From assembly GCA_900113425.1 (NCBI GenBank), contig FOZF01000003.1:124001-188000 (forward strand): a DNA stretch of 64,000 nt, read 5' to 3'. The position numbers were made by a program, and so were the translations under genes. Positions 10,660-19,455 of the stretch are shown here, one piece after another. The stretch is from Stenotrophomonas maltophilia. GTDB taxonomy: Bacteria > Pseudomonadota > Gammaproteobacteria > Xanthomonadales > Xanthomonadaceae. The notes under the pieces are model-generated. The model saw only the letters and a program-made list of their open reading frames with translations, did not search any database and was not told the DNA's origin. Numbering within the stretch: the stretch's first letter is position 1; every line of letters begins with the position of its first letter.

Positions 10660-10675
10660 GCGGCGGGCAGGATGC

Positions 10676-10699
10676 TGCCGGGCATGGCCCGGCGCTGCA
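10676..10699 (-). repeat. SMAG-like palindrome between the NRDE gene and rnpB
   Basis: GCCGGGC-ATG-GCCCGGC forms a 7-bp stem. On the minus strand it is headed by GCAG rather than the canonical GTAG of SMAG repeats. It lies between the NRDE stop and the 3' end of rnpB, where it could help terminate either transcript, although no T-run follows. Confidence 0.6.
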
Positions 10700-10709
10700 G
10701 AACTGAATG

Positions 10710-11067
10710 GAGGCGGAGCCGGCCGATAAGCCGGGTTCTGTCGTGGACAGTCATTCCTCTAGGCGTTACGTCACCGCAACGCTCAAGCAACCTACCCGGA
10801 TCCAACGCGGGCCGCGCCAAAGGATCCCTATTTGGTCTTGCTCCAGGTGGGGTTTGCCGTGCCGGTCTGTTACCAGACTCGCGGTGCGCTCTTACCGCAC
10901 CATTTCACCCTTACCGGCCTTCCGAAGAAGACGTAGGCGGTATCTTTCTGTTGCACTTTCCGTCGGCTTGCGCCGCCCAGGCGTTACCTGGCACCTTGCC
11001 CTGTGGAGCCCGGACTTTCCTCGGCACCCCGCAAGGGATGACGCGACTGTCTGGCCGGCTCCGCCAG
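10710..11067 (-). ncRNA. rnpB: RNase P RNA, bacterial type A (M1 RNA)
   Basis: RnpB is the catalytic RNA that matures tRNA 5' ends. On the minus strand the closing P1 helix pairs GGCGGAGCCGGCC (near 11065) with its complement at 10712-10724. Universal segments are present: GAGGAAAGTCCGGGCTCC, GCCAGGTAACGCCTGG, AAGGGTGAAA with GGTGCGGTAAGAGCGCACC, GGTAACAG, CAAATAGGG, GGTAGG and CTGTCCACGACAGAACCCGG. Length is about 358 nt. A TAGAAT -10 hexamer lies at 11073-11078, correctly placed for the inferred 5' end. Ends are estimated from the P1 helix and good to a few bases. Confidence 0.97.
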
Positions 11068-11072
11068 CGCGC

Positions 11073-11078
11073 ATTCTA
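11073..11078 (-). promoter_or_regulatory. -10 hexamer of the rnpB promoter
   Basis: TAGAAT on the minus strand (11078-11073) lies about 7 bp before the inferred rnpB 5' end. The -35 position 17 bp upstream reads AGGCAG, a poor match, so the promoter may rely on other features. Confidence 0.5.
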
Positions 11079-11148
11079 GCGTACGCGGGTGGTTCCTGCC
11101 TGGCGGCTGCTCGATACGCACTACGCGCTCGCCGGGCACGGCCCGCCG

Positions 11149-11967
11149 CTACCGGCCGTACAACGCCTTGCGCGGTGCGCCGGTCAGCTCGGCGGCCAGC
11201 TTGGCGGCGGTCGACGGCGGCAGGTGCTCGCTCAATTTGGCGTAGACGCGGCGGCCATGCGCGAGCTGCGCTTCCTCATCGTCGCCCGCCCCCTGCACCA
11301 TCACCACGAACTCGCCCTTGCGCTGGTTCTCGTCAGCTTCCACCTTCACCAGCAGGCCAGCCAGGTCGCCATCGAGCACGGTCTCGAACAGCTTGGTCAG
11401 CTCCCGCGCCAGCACCGCAGGCCGCTCCCCCCCGAAGATCGCCGCCATGTCCGCCAGGGACTCGGCGATCCGGTGCGAGGATTCGTAGAACACCATCGTG
11501 CGCACTTCGCCGGCGAGCGCCTGCAGCCGGTCGCGGCGCCCGCTGGCCTTGGCCGGCAGGAATCCCTCAAAACTGAAGCGATCGCTGGGCAGGCCGGCCA
11601 CGCTGAGCGCGGCAATGGCAGCACAGGCACCCGGAACCGGGCTGACCCGGATGCCCGCCGCGCGCGCGGCCCGCACCAAGCGGAATCCGGGATCGCTGAC
11701 CAGCGGCGTGCCGGCATCGCTGACCAGCGCCAGCGATTCGCCCGCCTGCAGGCGCGAGACCAGTCGCTGCGCCAGGGCGTCTTCATTGTGCTCGTGCAGC
11801 GCGACCAGCGGCTGCTGGATGCCGAAATGGGACAACAGCTGGCCGCTGCGCCGCGTGTCTTCGGCACAGATCGCCGCTACCGAACGCAGCACCTCCTGTG
11901 CGCGCGGACTCAGATCGGCCAGGTTGCCGATCGGCGTGGCGACGACATACAGGGTGGGGACACTCAT
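11149..11967 (-). CDS. rsmI: RsmI, 16S rRNA 2'-O-C1402 methyltransferase
   Basis: RsmI makes the 2'-O-methylation at C1402, the same nucleotide that RsmH (8117-9103) methylates at N4. The 272-residue SAM-dependent tetrapyrrole-methylase-fold protein has LYVVATPIGNLADLSPRA at the N-terminus, CAEDTRRSGQLL near residue 34, SDAGTPLVSDPGF near 83, PVPGACA near 110, and FEGFLPAK near 134. The ATG at 11967 is preferred; an in-frame GTG five codons upstream is possible. It diverges from lpoA, reproducing the yraL/yraM arrangement of enterobacteria. Confidence 0.94.
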   Translation of the reverse strand: MSVPTLYVVATPIGNLADLSPRAQEVLRSVAAICAEDTRRSGQLLSHFGIQQPLVALHEHNEDALAQRLVSRLQAGESLALVSDAGTPLVSDPGFRLVRAARAAGIRVSPVPGACAAIAALSVAGLPSDRFSFEGFLPAKASGRRDRLQALAGEVRTMVFYESSHRIAESLADMAAIFGGERPAVLARELTKLFETVLDGDLAGLLVKVEADENQRKGEFVVMVQGAGDDEEAQLAHGRRVYAKLSEHLPPSTAAKLAAELTGAPRKALYGR

Positions 11968-11991
11968 TTCAGCGGTACTCACGGGGCAAGG

Positions 11992-11997
11992 GTAGAA
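11992..11997 (+). promoter_or_regulatory. Candidate -10 of the lpoA promoter
   Basis: TAGAAT stands in the 81-bp gap between the divergent rsmI and lpoA starts, 51 bp before the lpoA ATG at 12049. No good -35 is seen 17 bp upstream, so the assignment is tentative. Confidence 0.35.
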
Positions 11998-12048
11998 TCC
12001 TAGCGTGTACCTGGCCAAGGCCGCTGCCCTCATCGCATGGACCCGATC

Positions 12049-13770
12049 ATGAACAAGCCCGCCGCACGCATCTCCGCCCTTTCGTTGTCGCTGATGCTCC
12101 TGGCCGGCTGTGCCACCACCAGCTTCACCAGCGCGCCCGAGTCGCCGGCCCAGAGCCAGGCCCTGGCGCTGATCGAACAGGGCAAGCCGCGCGACGCCGC
12201 GATGCAGCTGGAGGGCCTGGCGGCCACCCTGCGCGGCAGTGCGCGCAGCAATGCCCTGGCCGATGCCGCCTGGGCGTGGCACCTGGCCGGCGACAGCACC
12301 CGCGCGCGCAGCCTGCTGGGGCAGCTCAGCGCCCGCCAGCTGTCCGGTGCCAGCCTGCAGCGCTACCAGCTGACCGGCGCCGAGCTGGCACTGGCTGACA
12401 AGCAACCCGCACAGGCGCTGGCCCTGCTCAAGGACACTGGCGACAACGTCGCACCCGGCCTGCGCACGCGCTGGCTGCTTGCCCGCGCCCAGGCCCTGCA
12501 GGCCACTGGCGATGCCTTCGGCGCCGCCAGCGACCGCGCACGCGCGCAGGCAGGCCTGACCGGCAGCGCGCGCAACGAGAACCAGGCGGCCATTTCAGGC
12601 CTGCTCGGCACCCTCGACGATGCCACCCTGCGCAGCCGTGCCGCCGCGCTTCCAGCCAACGACCCGCTGTACAACTTCGCCGGCCGTGCGCTGATCGCCC
12701 GCGGCCTGCCGCTTCCGCGTCCGTTCGACCGCGACGGTGCCGCCCAGTTCGACACCAGCAAGCGCCCGCCGGCAATGAGCGATGGCTACCGCCCGCCGGC
12801 AAAACTGGCCGTGCTGCTGCCGCTCAGTGGCCGCCTCGCCACCGCGGCACAGCCGGTGCGCGATGGCCTGCTCGCCGCCTATTACGGCGAATCGCGCCGT
12901 CGCCCGGACATCAATTTCTTCGATACCGCCGGCACGCCGGCCGGTGCATTGGCTGCTTACGACAAGGCAGTGGCCTCCGGTGCCGACTTCGTTGTCGGCC
13001 CGCTGGGCCGCGATGAAGTGGATGCGGTATACGGCCGCCAACCGCTGCAGGTGCCGGTGCTGGCACTGAACCGTGGCAAGGATTCACCGCCGGCCGGCAG
13101 CGCCGGCTTCTCGCTCGCCCCGGAGGACGACGGCATCGTCGCCGCCGAATACCTGCGTGGCCGTGAGCGCAATCGCGCCCTGGTCATCAGCAGCAGCGAC
13201 GATACCGGCCGCCGCGCCGCCGCAGCCTTCTCCCAGCGTTTCACCCAGCGCGGTGGCCAGGTGGCCGCCACGGTATCGGTCGCTGAAGCGGTGGGCGATG
13301 TCGGCGCCCAGGTGCGCAATGCCGGCCAGGTCGACGCTGTGTTTCTCGCCGTGCGCGCTCCGCAGGCGCGGCTGCTTGCGCCGCAGCTGGCACTGGCCGG
13401 TGTCGGCGGCGCCACCCGCGTCGGCACGTCCCAGCTGACCATCGGCAGCGGCAAGGCGGAGGAAGACGTGGCACTGGACGGCATCGTCTACCCGAACGAA
13501 GCCTGGAACGTGCGCAGTGTCTCGGGCCTGCCTTCGGCCAGCCAGGTCGCCAGCACGCTGCCCAGCGCACGCGGTGCCGCCGGCCGCCTCTTCGCCTTCG
13601 GTGCCGACGCGTGGAAGATCAGCAGCTATCTGGACAAGCTGGCCAACGAAGGCGGCCTGGAGGGCGCCACCGGCACCCTGTTCCTCGATGGCAATGGCAA
13701 CATCCTGCGCCAGCCGGCGTGGTCGACGTTCAGCGGCGGCCGGCCGATGCCGATCATCGGTGGTCGCTGA
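12049..13770 (+). CDS. lpoA: LpoA-like lipoprotein activator of penicillin-binding protein 1A (YraM/LppC family)
   Basis: LpoA-type proteins are outer-membrane lipoproteins that reach through the periplasm to activate the class A peptidoglycan synthase. The 573-residue product begins with a lipoprotein signal ([12 protein letters not shown], lipobox Cys near residue 21). An N-terminal TPR-like helical region of about 230 residues follows, then a periplasmic-binding-protein-like domain from [20 protein letters not shown] near residue 255 onward. An alternative ATG lies four codons upstream; the inner one gives a normal signal peptide. It overlaps yraN at its 3' end. Confidence 0.88.
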   Translation: MNKPAARISALSLSLMLLAGCATTSFTSAPESPAQSQALALIEQGKPRDAAMQLEGLAATLRGSARSNALADAAWAWHLAGDSTRARSLLGQLSARQLSGASLQRYQLTGAELALADKQPAQALALLKDTGDNVAPGLRTRWLLARAQALQATGDAFGAASDRARAQAGLTGSARNENQAAISGLLGTLDDATLRSRAAALPANDPLYNFAGRALIARGLPLPRPFDRDGAAQFDTSKRPPAMSDGYRPPAKLAVLLPLSGRLATAAQPVRDGLLAAYYGESRRRPDINFFDTAGTPAGALAAYDKAVASGADFVVGPLGRDEVDAVYGRQPLQVPVLALNRGKDSPPAGSAGFSLAPEDDGIVAAEYLRGRERNRALVISSSDDTGRRAAAAFSQRFTQRGGQVAATVSVAEAVGDVGAQVRNAGQVDAVFLAVRAPQARLLAPQLALAGVGGATRVGTSQLTIGSGKAEEDVALDGIVYPNEAWNVRSVSGLPSASQVASTLPSARGAAGRLFAFGADAWKISSYLDKLANEGGLEGATGTLFLDGNGNILRQPAWSTFSGGRPMPIIGGR

Positions 13771-14128
13771 GCGCACACAGCGGGGCTCGGCGGTGGAAAC
13801 CGCCGCCGAGCGGCACCTGCAACAGGCCGGGCTGCAGCCACGCGCGCGCAATGTCCGTTATCGAAGCGGTGAACTGGACCTGGTGATGGACGACGCCGGT
13901 ACCGTGGTTTTCGTGGAGGTGCGGTACCGCGCGCGCAGCGACTTCGGCGGTGCTGCCGCCTCGGTCGACCCCCGCAAATGCCGGCGCCTGGTACAGGCCG
14001 CACAGTTGTACCTGCAGGCACATCCAGCACTGGCCGATGCGCCCTGCCGCTTCGACGTGGTCGAAGCCAGCGGCGAGCCGCCACAGCTGCACTGGCTGCG
14101 CGACGCGTTCCGGCTGGACGACTGCTGA
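13760..14128 (+). CDS. yraN: YraN, UPF0102 endonuclease-fold protein
   Basis: This 122-residue protein belongs to UPF0102, which has a restriction-endonuclease-like fold and no settled function. The family signature is seen as [20 protein letters not shown] followed by VVFVEVRYR: the ELDL and FVEV core carries the acidic residues of the fold. The frame lacks a good ATG. The GTG at 13760 overlaps the lpoA stop by 11 bases; a GTG at 13793 is an alternative. The lpoA-yraN order matches E. coli yraM-yraN. The stop overlaps the next ATG as TGATG. Confidence 0.85.
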   Translation: MVAERTQRGSAVETAAERHLQQAGLQPRARNVRYRSGELDLVMDDAGTVVFVEVRYRARSDFGGAAASVDPRKCRRLVQAAQLYLQAHPALADAPCRFDVVEASGEPPQLHWLRDAFRLDDC

Positions 14129-14229
14129 TGCCCTCCATCATCACCCACGCGGCCGTGCCGATGGCCGGCGCAGAGGCCGCCTGTAAGGCCATCCACTCCG
14201 TACCGGTCGTCCCACGAGATCCAACATGA
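14128..14229 (+). pseudogene. 33-residue ORF resembling the start of a YbcI-type metal-dependent hydrolase
   Basis: The ORF starts in the yraN stop (TGATG) and ends in the next gene's start (ATGA). Its first 13 residues, [13 protein letters not shown], look like the N-terminus of YbcI/DUF457-type membrane metal-dependent hydrolases, which begin MPTVITHAAVPL. After that the similarity stops and only about 20 unrelated residues follow. The simplest reading is an internal deletion that removed a gene of about 170-200 codons and left a stub. It might instead be kept as a coupling ORF between yraN and the oxidoreductase gene. The family match is from memory, not a search. Confidence 0.45.
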
Positions 14230-15611
14230 GCCCTGCCCTGCCCGCTGCCCTGGTTGCCGAACTGTCCGCCCTGCTGGGCACGGAGGGCTGGCGCATGGAT
14301 GACAGCGCGCTGGAGGCGAATGCGCAGGACAACTCGTGGCGCCGCCAACGCCCCGCCGCCGTCGCCCTGCCGGCCGACACCGAACAGGTGCAGGCGCTGG
14401 TGCGTGCCTGCCGTGTGCATGGCGTGGCCCTGGTCGCGCGTGGCGCGGGCACCGGGACCACCGGCGCGGCGGTGCCCCTGCCGGGCAGCATCGTGCTGTC
14501 GTTCACCCGCATGGATCGCATCGTCGAGATCCGTGCCGGTGATCGTTGCGCGGTGGTGCAGCCAGGCGTGCTCAACGGCGCCCTGCAGCAGGCGCTGACA
14601 CCGCATGGGCTGTTCTGGGCGCCGGACCCGTCCAGCGCGGAGATCTGCAGCGTCGGCGGCAACCTTGCCTGCAATGCCGGTGGCCCGCGCGCGGTGAAGT
14701 ACGGCACCAGCCGCGACAACGTGCTGGGGCTGGTCGCAGTCACCGGCACCGGCGAAGTGATCCGCTGCGGTGGTGCCTATACCAAGGATGCCACCGGCTA
14801 CGACCTGACCCACCTGCTGGTGGGCAGCGAGGGTACGCTGGCGCTGATCGTGGAAGCCACCCTGAAGCTGACGCCGCTGCCGGTCGCGCAGGCCGGACTG
14901 CGCGTGCTGTACCGCGATGCCGATGCCGCCGCCGCTGCGGTATCGCGGCTGATGTCGCAACCGGTGGTACCGACCCGCCTGGAGTTCATGGACGCGCGCA
15001 GCCTGGAACTGCTGCGCCTCAATGGCGCCGACGTGCCCGAGGCCGGCGCGATGCTGCTGGTCGAGGCCGATGGAGACCACGACACCCTGCCCTACCTGCT
15101 GCAGGCGGTGGCCAGCGCTGCCGAAGGCGACGGCATGATCGAACTGGACGTCGCGATGGAGGGCCGCGCACGCGACCAGCTGTGGGCGGCGCGCAAGGCA
15201 CTGTCGCCTGCGCTGCGCAGCGTTGCGCCCGGCAAGATCAACGAAGACGTGGTGGTGCCGGTATCGCGCATTCCCGACCTGGTCGCTGGCGTGCAGGCGC
15301 TGGCTCGCGAGTACAGCCTGACCATCGTCACCTTCGGCCATGCCGGCAATGGCAACCTGCACGTCAACATCCTGTACCACCCGGACGATGCCGACGAGAG
15401 CGCGCGAGCGCATGCGGCGCTGCCGAAGATCTTCGCGCTGACGCTGGCGCTGGGTGGCACGCTGTCCGGTGAACATGGCATCGGCTTGGCCAAGCGCGAT
15501 TTCATGGCGCAGGCGTTCACTCCCGCGACGCTGGCGACCATGCGCGCGATCAAGGCCACGCTGGACCCGGATGGCATCCTCAACCCGGGCAAGGTGCTGC
15601 CGCCTGCGTAG
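14226..15611 (+). CDS. FAD-linked D-2-hydroxyacid dehydrogenase (D-lactate dehydrogenase/GlcD family)
   Basis: The 461-residue flavoprotein belongs to the VAO/PCMH-type family that oxidises D-lactate, glycolate or D-2-hydroxyglutarate. FAD-binding elements seen are VARGAGTGTTGAAVP (residues 75-89), the PDPSS segment, VGGNLACNAGGPRAVKYG, and GGAYTKDATGYDLTHLLVGSEG near residue 180. The C-terminal oxidase domain has FGHAGNGNLHVN and GGTLSGEHGIGLAKR, the conserved metal/substrate motifs. It ends in the usual DPDGILNPGKVL. No signal peptide is seen. The exact substrate cannot be told from sequence. It is coupled to the preceding 33-codon ORF. Confidence 0.88.
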   Translation: MSPALPAALVAELSALLGTEGWRMDDSALEANAQDNSWRRQRPAAVALPADTEQVQALVRACRVHGVALVARGAGTGTTGAAVPLPGSIVLSFTRMDRIVEIRAGDRCAVVQPGVLNGALQQALTPHGLFWAPDPSSAEICSVGGNLACNAGGPRAVKYGTSRDNVLGLVAVTGTGEVIRCGGAYTKDATGYDLTHLLVGSEGTLALIVEATLKLTPLPVAQAGLRVLYRDADAAAAAVSRLMSQPVVPTRLEFMDARSLELLRLNGADVPEAGAMLLVEADGDHDTLPYLLQAVASAAEGDGMIELDVAMEGRARDQLWAARKALSPALRSVAPGKINEDVVVPVSRIPDLVAGVQALAREYSLTIVTFGHAGNGNLHVNILYHPDDADESARAHAALPKIFALTLALGGTLSGEHGIGLAKRDFMAQAFTPATLATMRAIKATLDPDGILNPGKVLPPA

Positions 15612-15619
15612 GCAAGCGG

Positions 15620-15642
15620 CCGGACTGCTGAACGCAGTCTGG
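15620..15642 (+). terminator. Stem-loop after the FAD oxidoreductase
   Basis: CCGGACTGC pairs with GCAGTCTGG (one G-T pair) around a TGAAC loop, 9 bp after the stop codon. No T-run follows, so it may be a weak terminator or an mRNA end-protecting hairpin. The rest of the 262-bp gap to the autotransporter gene holds no ORF or clear promoter. Confidence 0.4.
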
Positions 15643-15873
15643 CTCATATCTGCACGCGCGGAGGCTTTGCAAGTTATTGCATGGGATGCAGCGCTGCGGA
15701 CCGCGACACTGCGCGCCGTAGCTGACACCCAATGGCGTGAGGCACGCCAGCCCCTTTCACGCGTCCGTCATCTCGTCGGGAGACAAATGCCGCTGCGGGA
15801 GCGCGGTGACGGGGGCGCGGCAGTCGCTTGAAGTGGTCAGCCAGGTTTTCCCTTCTGACACGAGATCAAGACG

Positions 15874-18285
15874 ATGAAAGCAGTGAGTTCGCGTGTGTCC
15901 GGGCGCCCGTCGGTGCGTCCGCTGGCGTGTGCCGTAGTCCTTGCACTGACCTGCCTGCCGTTCACGGCGCTGGAGGCGCGACAGCTGGATGGCGAAGAGG
16001 CTGAAGTGGTGCCCGGCGATGCGCCGGAAGCGTGGACGCTCATCAATGGTTCCGCGCTGCGGGTCGATGGAGGAAAAACCCGCCGGATCGAGGCCTGGGA
16101 CACCTCCACGCTGACGCTCAACAACGCAGAGGTCTCGGCTGAGCCAGCGGATTCAGCGCATGCGGTAGCACTCAGAGGCAATGCCTCCCTCGACGCAAGC
16201 AACAGCCGCTTCAATGGAGTGGTCTCCGTTGGCGGGGGCGCAATCGCCCGGCTGAGCAACAGTTCCATTTCGGTCACTGCCGCCGGCATGGCTCCGGATC
16301 AGGCGCTTGCAATCGGGCTGGACCTGGCATCCGTCCCGTCAGGCGACGGCGCGCGGAATCCCTACGCGCTGGTCGACTCCAGCTCGATCCATGTGGAGGA
16401 CGCTCCGGCACCCGAGCGCGACATCTACAACGGCGTCGGCGTTCGCCTGCAGTTCGGTCGCGTGGACATCGTCAATGGCAGCCGTGTCGAGGCATCCAAT
16501 ATCGGGGTCGTGATGTGGGGCGAGTCCAATCCGGGCGAGCGCCTCTCGCTCAACGTCGACGGGTCGACCGTCCAGTCTGGACGCGGCGCCGCGATCCGGG
16601 TGGTTCCGCTGTCACCCAACACCTATGACATCACCATCGCCAACGGGTCCCACCTGGTCGGGGGCGATGGCAACCTCCTGCTGGTCGGTCATGATCGCGG
16701 GCCATCGGAACAACGTACCGATGTACGTTTCACCGTGGACGACTCCCGCCTCGCCGGCAACATCCTGTTCGATTCCCGCACCGTCAACGGCACGCTCGAC
16801 GTCATCCTGCGCAACAAGGCGCAGATTGATGGCCGCTTCTTCGATGTCACCTCGGCGAGCATCGATACCGGCGCCACCTGGCTGATGACCGGCGACAGCA
16901 ACGTCGGTCACCTCACGGTGGGCAGCGGCGGTACCGTCGCCCTGGGCGATGGCAGCACCTTCAATACCCTCACCGTGGACGACTTCACCGGTGCCGGCGG
17001 CACCCTGCTGTTCAACACCCAGCTCGGTGACGACAGCTCGGCCACCGACAGGCTGGTCATCTCCGGTGATGCCGATGGCCAGGCCAATGTGCGCGTGCTC
17101 AACGCCGGCGGTGCCGGTGCGAAGACCGACAGGGGCATCGAGCTGATCCGGATCGGCGGCGCGTCCAACGCGCAGTTCGATCTGCTGGGACGCGCGGTAG
17201 GCGGCCAGTACGAGTACTTCCTGTTCAAGGATGAGAGCGACGGCGGCTGGTACCTGCGCTCGGAACTGGCAGGCAGCCCGGACCCCTGCGTCATCGATCC
17301 GAGCCTGCCCGAGTGCAACCCGATCGATCCGGTCGATCCTACCGATCCCAGCGATCCGGGCACGCCCACGCCGGTGTTGCGACCGGAGGCCGGCGCCTAC
17401 CTGGCCAACCAGTTCGCCGCCCATCAGCTGCTGCGTCACGGCTGGCGCGATCGCCAGGGTGGCCGCGCAACCGATGACGGCGTTCACGGCTGGGCACGCG
17501 CGGACGGCACGCAGAGCCGATTGGCGGCCGTGCAGGAGCAACTGGATCTGCATGTGGACCGCTCGCGCCTGCAGCTGGGCGCCGACGCAGGCGTGTTCGA
17601 CAGCGGCCGCGGCCGTGTCGGCCTGATGGCCACGCTGGCGCAGTCCAGCGCAACTTCCCGCTCGCAGCTGACCGGCTACAGCGCACGCGGCAAGGTCGAA
17701 GGTGGCGCGGTGGGTGCCTACGGCAGCTGGAGCCGCGATGCGCTGTACCTGGATGCCAGCGTGCAGCGTGGCCAGTTCCGCAACCGCGTGCAGGGCGAAG
17801 GGCTGGCCGAGGAGCGCTACGACTCGGACATCTGGCAGTCCTCGCTGGAAGCCGGCTACCGCTTCGGTACCGGCCAGATCGGCAGCACCAGACTGAGCCT
17901 GCAACCGGAGCTGCAGCTGGTCTACACCGATGTCCACACCGACCGCCACGAAGAAACCAACGGTACCGTGGTCCGCAGCCTGGGCGGCAGCGGCCTGTCC
18001 GGCCGCGTGGGCCTGCGCCTGCAGGGCGAAGGCCACAGTGGCGCAGGGGCTTCGGTCAGCCCCTACGTGGTGGCCAACTGGTATCGCGACGGCGCCAGCA
18101 ACGGCATGGCGTTCGACGATGACGTGCTGAAGGCCAGCGTGCCGCGCAACCGCTACGAGCTCAATGCCGGTGCGCGCGTGGACTTCCGTTCGGGCCTGAG
18201 TGGATGGGGCGGCTTCGGTGTGATGCGGGGTGACCACGGTTACCGCGAAGCAACGGCCAATGTGGGTGTCGCCTACCGGTGGTGA
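15874..18285 (+). CDS. Classical (type Va) autotransporter with pertactin-like passenger
   Basis: The 803-residue protein has a signal peptide of about 35 residues (basic start, then LACAVVLALTCLPFTALEA). The passenger (about 36-480) is a series of short, variable beta-helix-like repeats rich in Asn, Ser, Gly and Asp. A Pro/Asp linker at about 482-500 (IDPVDPTDPSDPGTPTP) comes next. The C-terminal barrel starts near GAYLANQFAAHQL (about 507) and ends GVAYRW with a terminal aromatic residue, as Bam substrates do. No serine-protease triad, RGD or lipase motif was seen, so an adhesin or biofilm role is only a guess. It stands alone, flanked by hairpins. Confidence 0.88.
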   Translation: MKAVSSRVSGRPSVRPLACAVVLALTCLPFTALEARQLDGEEAEVVPGDAPEAWTLINGSALRVDGGKTRRIEAWDTSTLTLNNAEVSAEPADSAHAVALRGNASLDASNSRFNGVVSVGGGAIARLSNSSISVTAAGMAPDQALAIGLDLASVPSGDGARNPYALVDSSSIHVEDAPAPERDIYNGVGVRLQFGRVDIVNGSRVEASNIGVVMWGESNPGERLSLNVDGSTVQSGRGAAIRVVPLSPNTYDITIANGSHLVGGDGNLLLVGHDRGPSEQRTDVRFTVDDSRLAGNILFDSRTVNGTLDVILRNKAQIDGRFFDVTSASIDTGATWLMTGDSNVGHLTVGSGGTVALGDGSTFNTLTVDDFTGAGGTLLFNTQLGDDSSATDRLVISGDADGQANVRVLNAGGAGAKTDRGIELIRIGGASNAQFDLLGRAVGGQYEYFLFKDESDGGWYLRSELAGSPDPCVIDPSLPECNPIDPVDPTDPSDPGTPTPVLRPEAGAYLANQFAAHQLLRHGWRDRQGGRATDDGVHGWARADGTQSRLAAVQEQLDLHVDRSRLQLGADAGVFDSGRGRVGLMATLAQSSATSRSQLTGYSARGKVEGGAVGAYGSWSRDALYLDASVQRGQFRNRVQGEGLAEERYDSDIWQSSLEAGYRFGTGQIGSTRLSLQPELQLVYTDVHTDRHEETNGTVVRSLGGSGLSGRVGLRLQGEGHSGAGASVSPYVVANWYRDGASNGMAFDDDVLKASVPRNRYELNAGARVDFRSGLSGWGGFGVMRGDHGYREATANVGVAYRW

Positions 18286-18294
18286 AGCAACGGC

Positions 18295-18316
18295 GGCGCC
18301 GGGTAATTCCGGCGCC
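18295..18316 (+). terminator. GC-rich hairpin after the autotransporter gene
   Basis: GGCGCCGG and CCGGCGCC form a perfect 8-bp stem with a GTAATT loop, 10 bp after the stop codon. It is followed 18 bp later by a SMAG palindrome with a T4 tract. Together they likely end the autotransporter transcript and separate it from the convergent thiL. Confidence 0.55.
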
Positions 18317-18333
18317 GGGATGATGACGATACG

Positions 18334-18360
18334 GTAGCGCCGGGCCATGCCCGGCGTTTT
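18334..18360 (+). repeat. SMAG repeat (GTAG-headed palindrome)
   Basis: GTAG followed by CGCCGGGC-CAT-GCCCGGCG and TTTT matches the SMAG class of REP-like repeats known in S. maltophilia. It sits between the convergent autotransporter and thiL genes. The T-run suggests it may double as a terminator. Confidence 0.85.
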
Positions 18361-18366
18361 CATTCA

Positions 18367-19329
18367 TCACGCGAAGTGCTGATAGCCACCGTCGACCACT
18401 TCGCCATCCACATGCACGCCCTGCCCTTCGGCGATGCGGCCGATGCAGGTGAGTGGCAGGTCCAGCGATTCGGCGAGGTAATGCAGCGCGTCGCGCTGGT
18501 CGGCGGCTGCGGTGAAGCACAGCTCGTAGTCGTCGCCGCCACGCAACGCGCAGTCGCGCGCACCATCGCGGCCGAGCAGCTCACGCAGCGCGTGCGAGAT
18601 CGGCAACGCATCGGTATCGACATGCGCTGCCACGTCACTGCGACGGGCGATGTGGCCGAGATCGGCCAGCAGTCCGTCGGACACATCGACTGCCGCATGC
18701 GCGAAGGCACGCAGGCGCAGGCCGAGGGTGACGCGCGGCGTCGGCCGCAGCAGCCGCAGGCGCAGGCGTTCGTAATCGGCCAGCAACGTGGCCGTGGCCA
18801 CGTTCAGCGCGCCCTGTTGCCACAGGCGCAGCGCACCTGCCGCATCCCCCAGCGTGCCACTGACCCAGATGTCATCGCCGGCCTGTGCGCGGTCGCGGCG
18901 CAGCGCCTGGCCGCGGCCGACCTGGCCCATCGCGGTGACGGACAATGACAGCGCTCCGCGCGTGGTGTCACCCCCGATCAGCGCGACGTCATGCTGGTCG
19001 GCCAGTGCGAAGAAGCCATCGGCGAATGCCTCGATCCAGTCTTCGGAAGTCTCCGGCAATGACAGCGCCAAGGTGCACCAGGCCGGTCGTGCGCCCATCG
19101 ACGCAAGATCGGACAGATTGACCGCCAGCGTCTTCCAGCCGATATCGAAGGCCGGCGTCTCCACCGGGAAGTGCACGCCACTGTTGAGTGTATCGGCGGT
19201 CACCACCAGCTGTTCGTTCGCGCGCGGCTGCAGCAGCGCGGCATCGTCACCGATGCCGAGCAGCACGTCATCGCGCTCGGCGGTGCGGGCGCGGATACGG
19301 TCGATGAGGGCGAATTCGGCCAGGGACAT
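18367..19329 (-). CDS. thiL: ThiL, thiamine-monophosphate kinase
   Basis: ThiL phosphorylates thiamine monophosphate to the active cofactor thiamine diphosphate. The 320-residue protein of the PurM/AIR-synthase-like family shows GIGDDAALLQP near residues 25-35 and TADTLNSGVHF near 44. It also has the metal-binding DLASMGARPAWCTLALSLP region, LIGGDTTRG near 118, DVSDGLLADLGH near 216, and GGDDYELCFT near 263. It is downstream of nusB in the same direction, the arrangement common in proteobacteria, with a 126-bp SMAG-containing gap between. Confidence 0.95.
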   Translation of the reverse strand: MSLAEFALIDRIRARTAERDDVLLGIGDDAALLQPRANEQLVVTADTLNSGVHFPVETPAFDIGWKTLAVNLSDLASMGARPAWCTLALSLPETSEDWIEAFADGFFALADQHDVALIGGDTTRGALSLSVTAMGQVGRGQALRRDRAQAGDDIWVSGTLGDAAGALRLWQQGALNVATATLLADYERLRLRLLRPTPRVTLGLRLRAFAHAAVDVSDGLLADLGHIARRSDVAAHVDTDALPISHALRELLGRDGARDCALRGGDDYELCFTAAADQRDALHYLAESLDLPLTCIGRIAEGQGVHVDGEVVDGGYQHFA

Positions 19330-19347
19330 GGGGCGTTCTGCTCTTAT

Positions 19348-19445
19348 GTAGAAGCCAAGCCATGCTCGGCTGCAGTTCGATCACGGGCCATGCTGCCGGA
19401 CGCAACCGTGCCCTGCGCGGTGAGCCAGGCAGTGCACGGCTCTAC
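19348..19445. repeat. SMAG-like inverted pair between nusB and thiL
   Basis: A forward GTAG-headed hairpin (AGCCAAGC-CAT-GCTCGGCT, 19348-19371) faces a reverse copy. The reverse copy's stem arms AACCGTGC (19404-19411) and GCACGGCT (19434-19441) end in CTAC (19442-19445). SMAG repeats are known to occur as such inverted dimers. The pair fills most of the 126-bp nusB-thiL gap and would fold in the nusB-thiL mRNA. Confidence 0.6.
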
Positions 19446-19455
19446 AGAGATCGGG

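Noticed and set aside
10707..11576. Plus-strand open frames over 10672-11576
   Set aside because: The region is the RNase P RNA gene on the minus strand plus the 3' part of rsmI. The frames have no family features.
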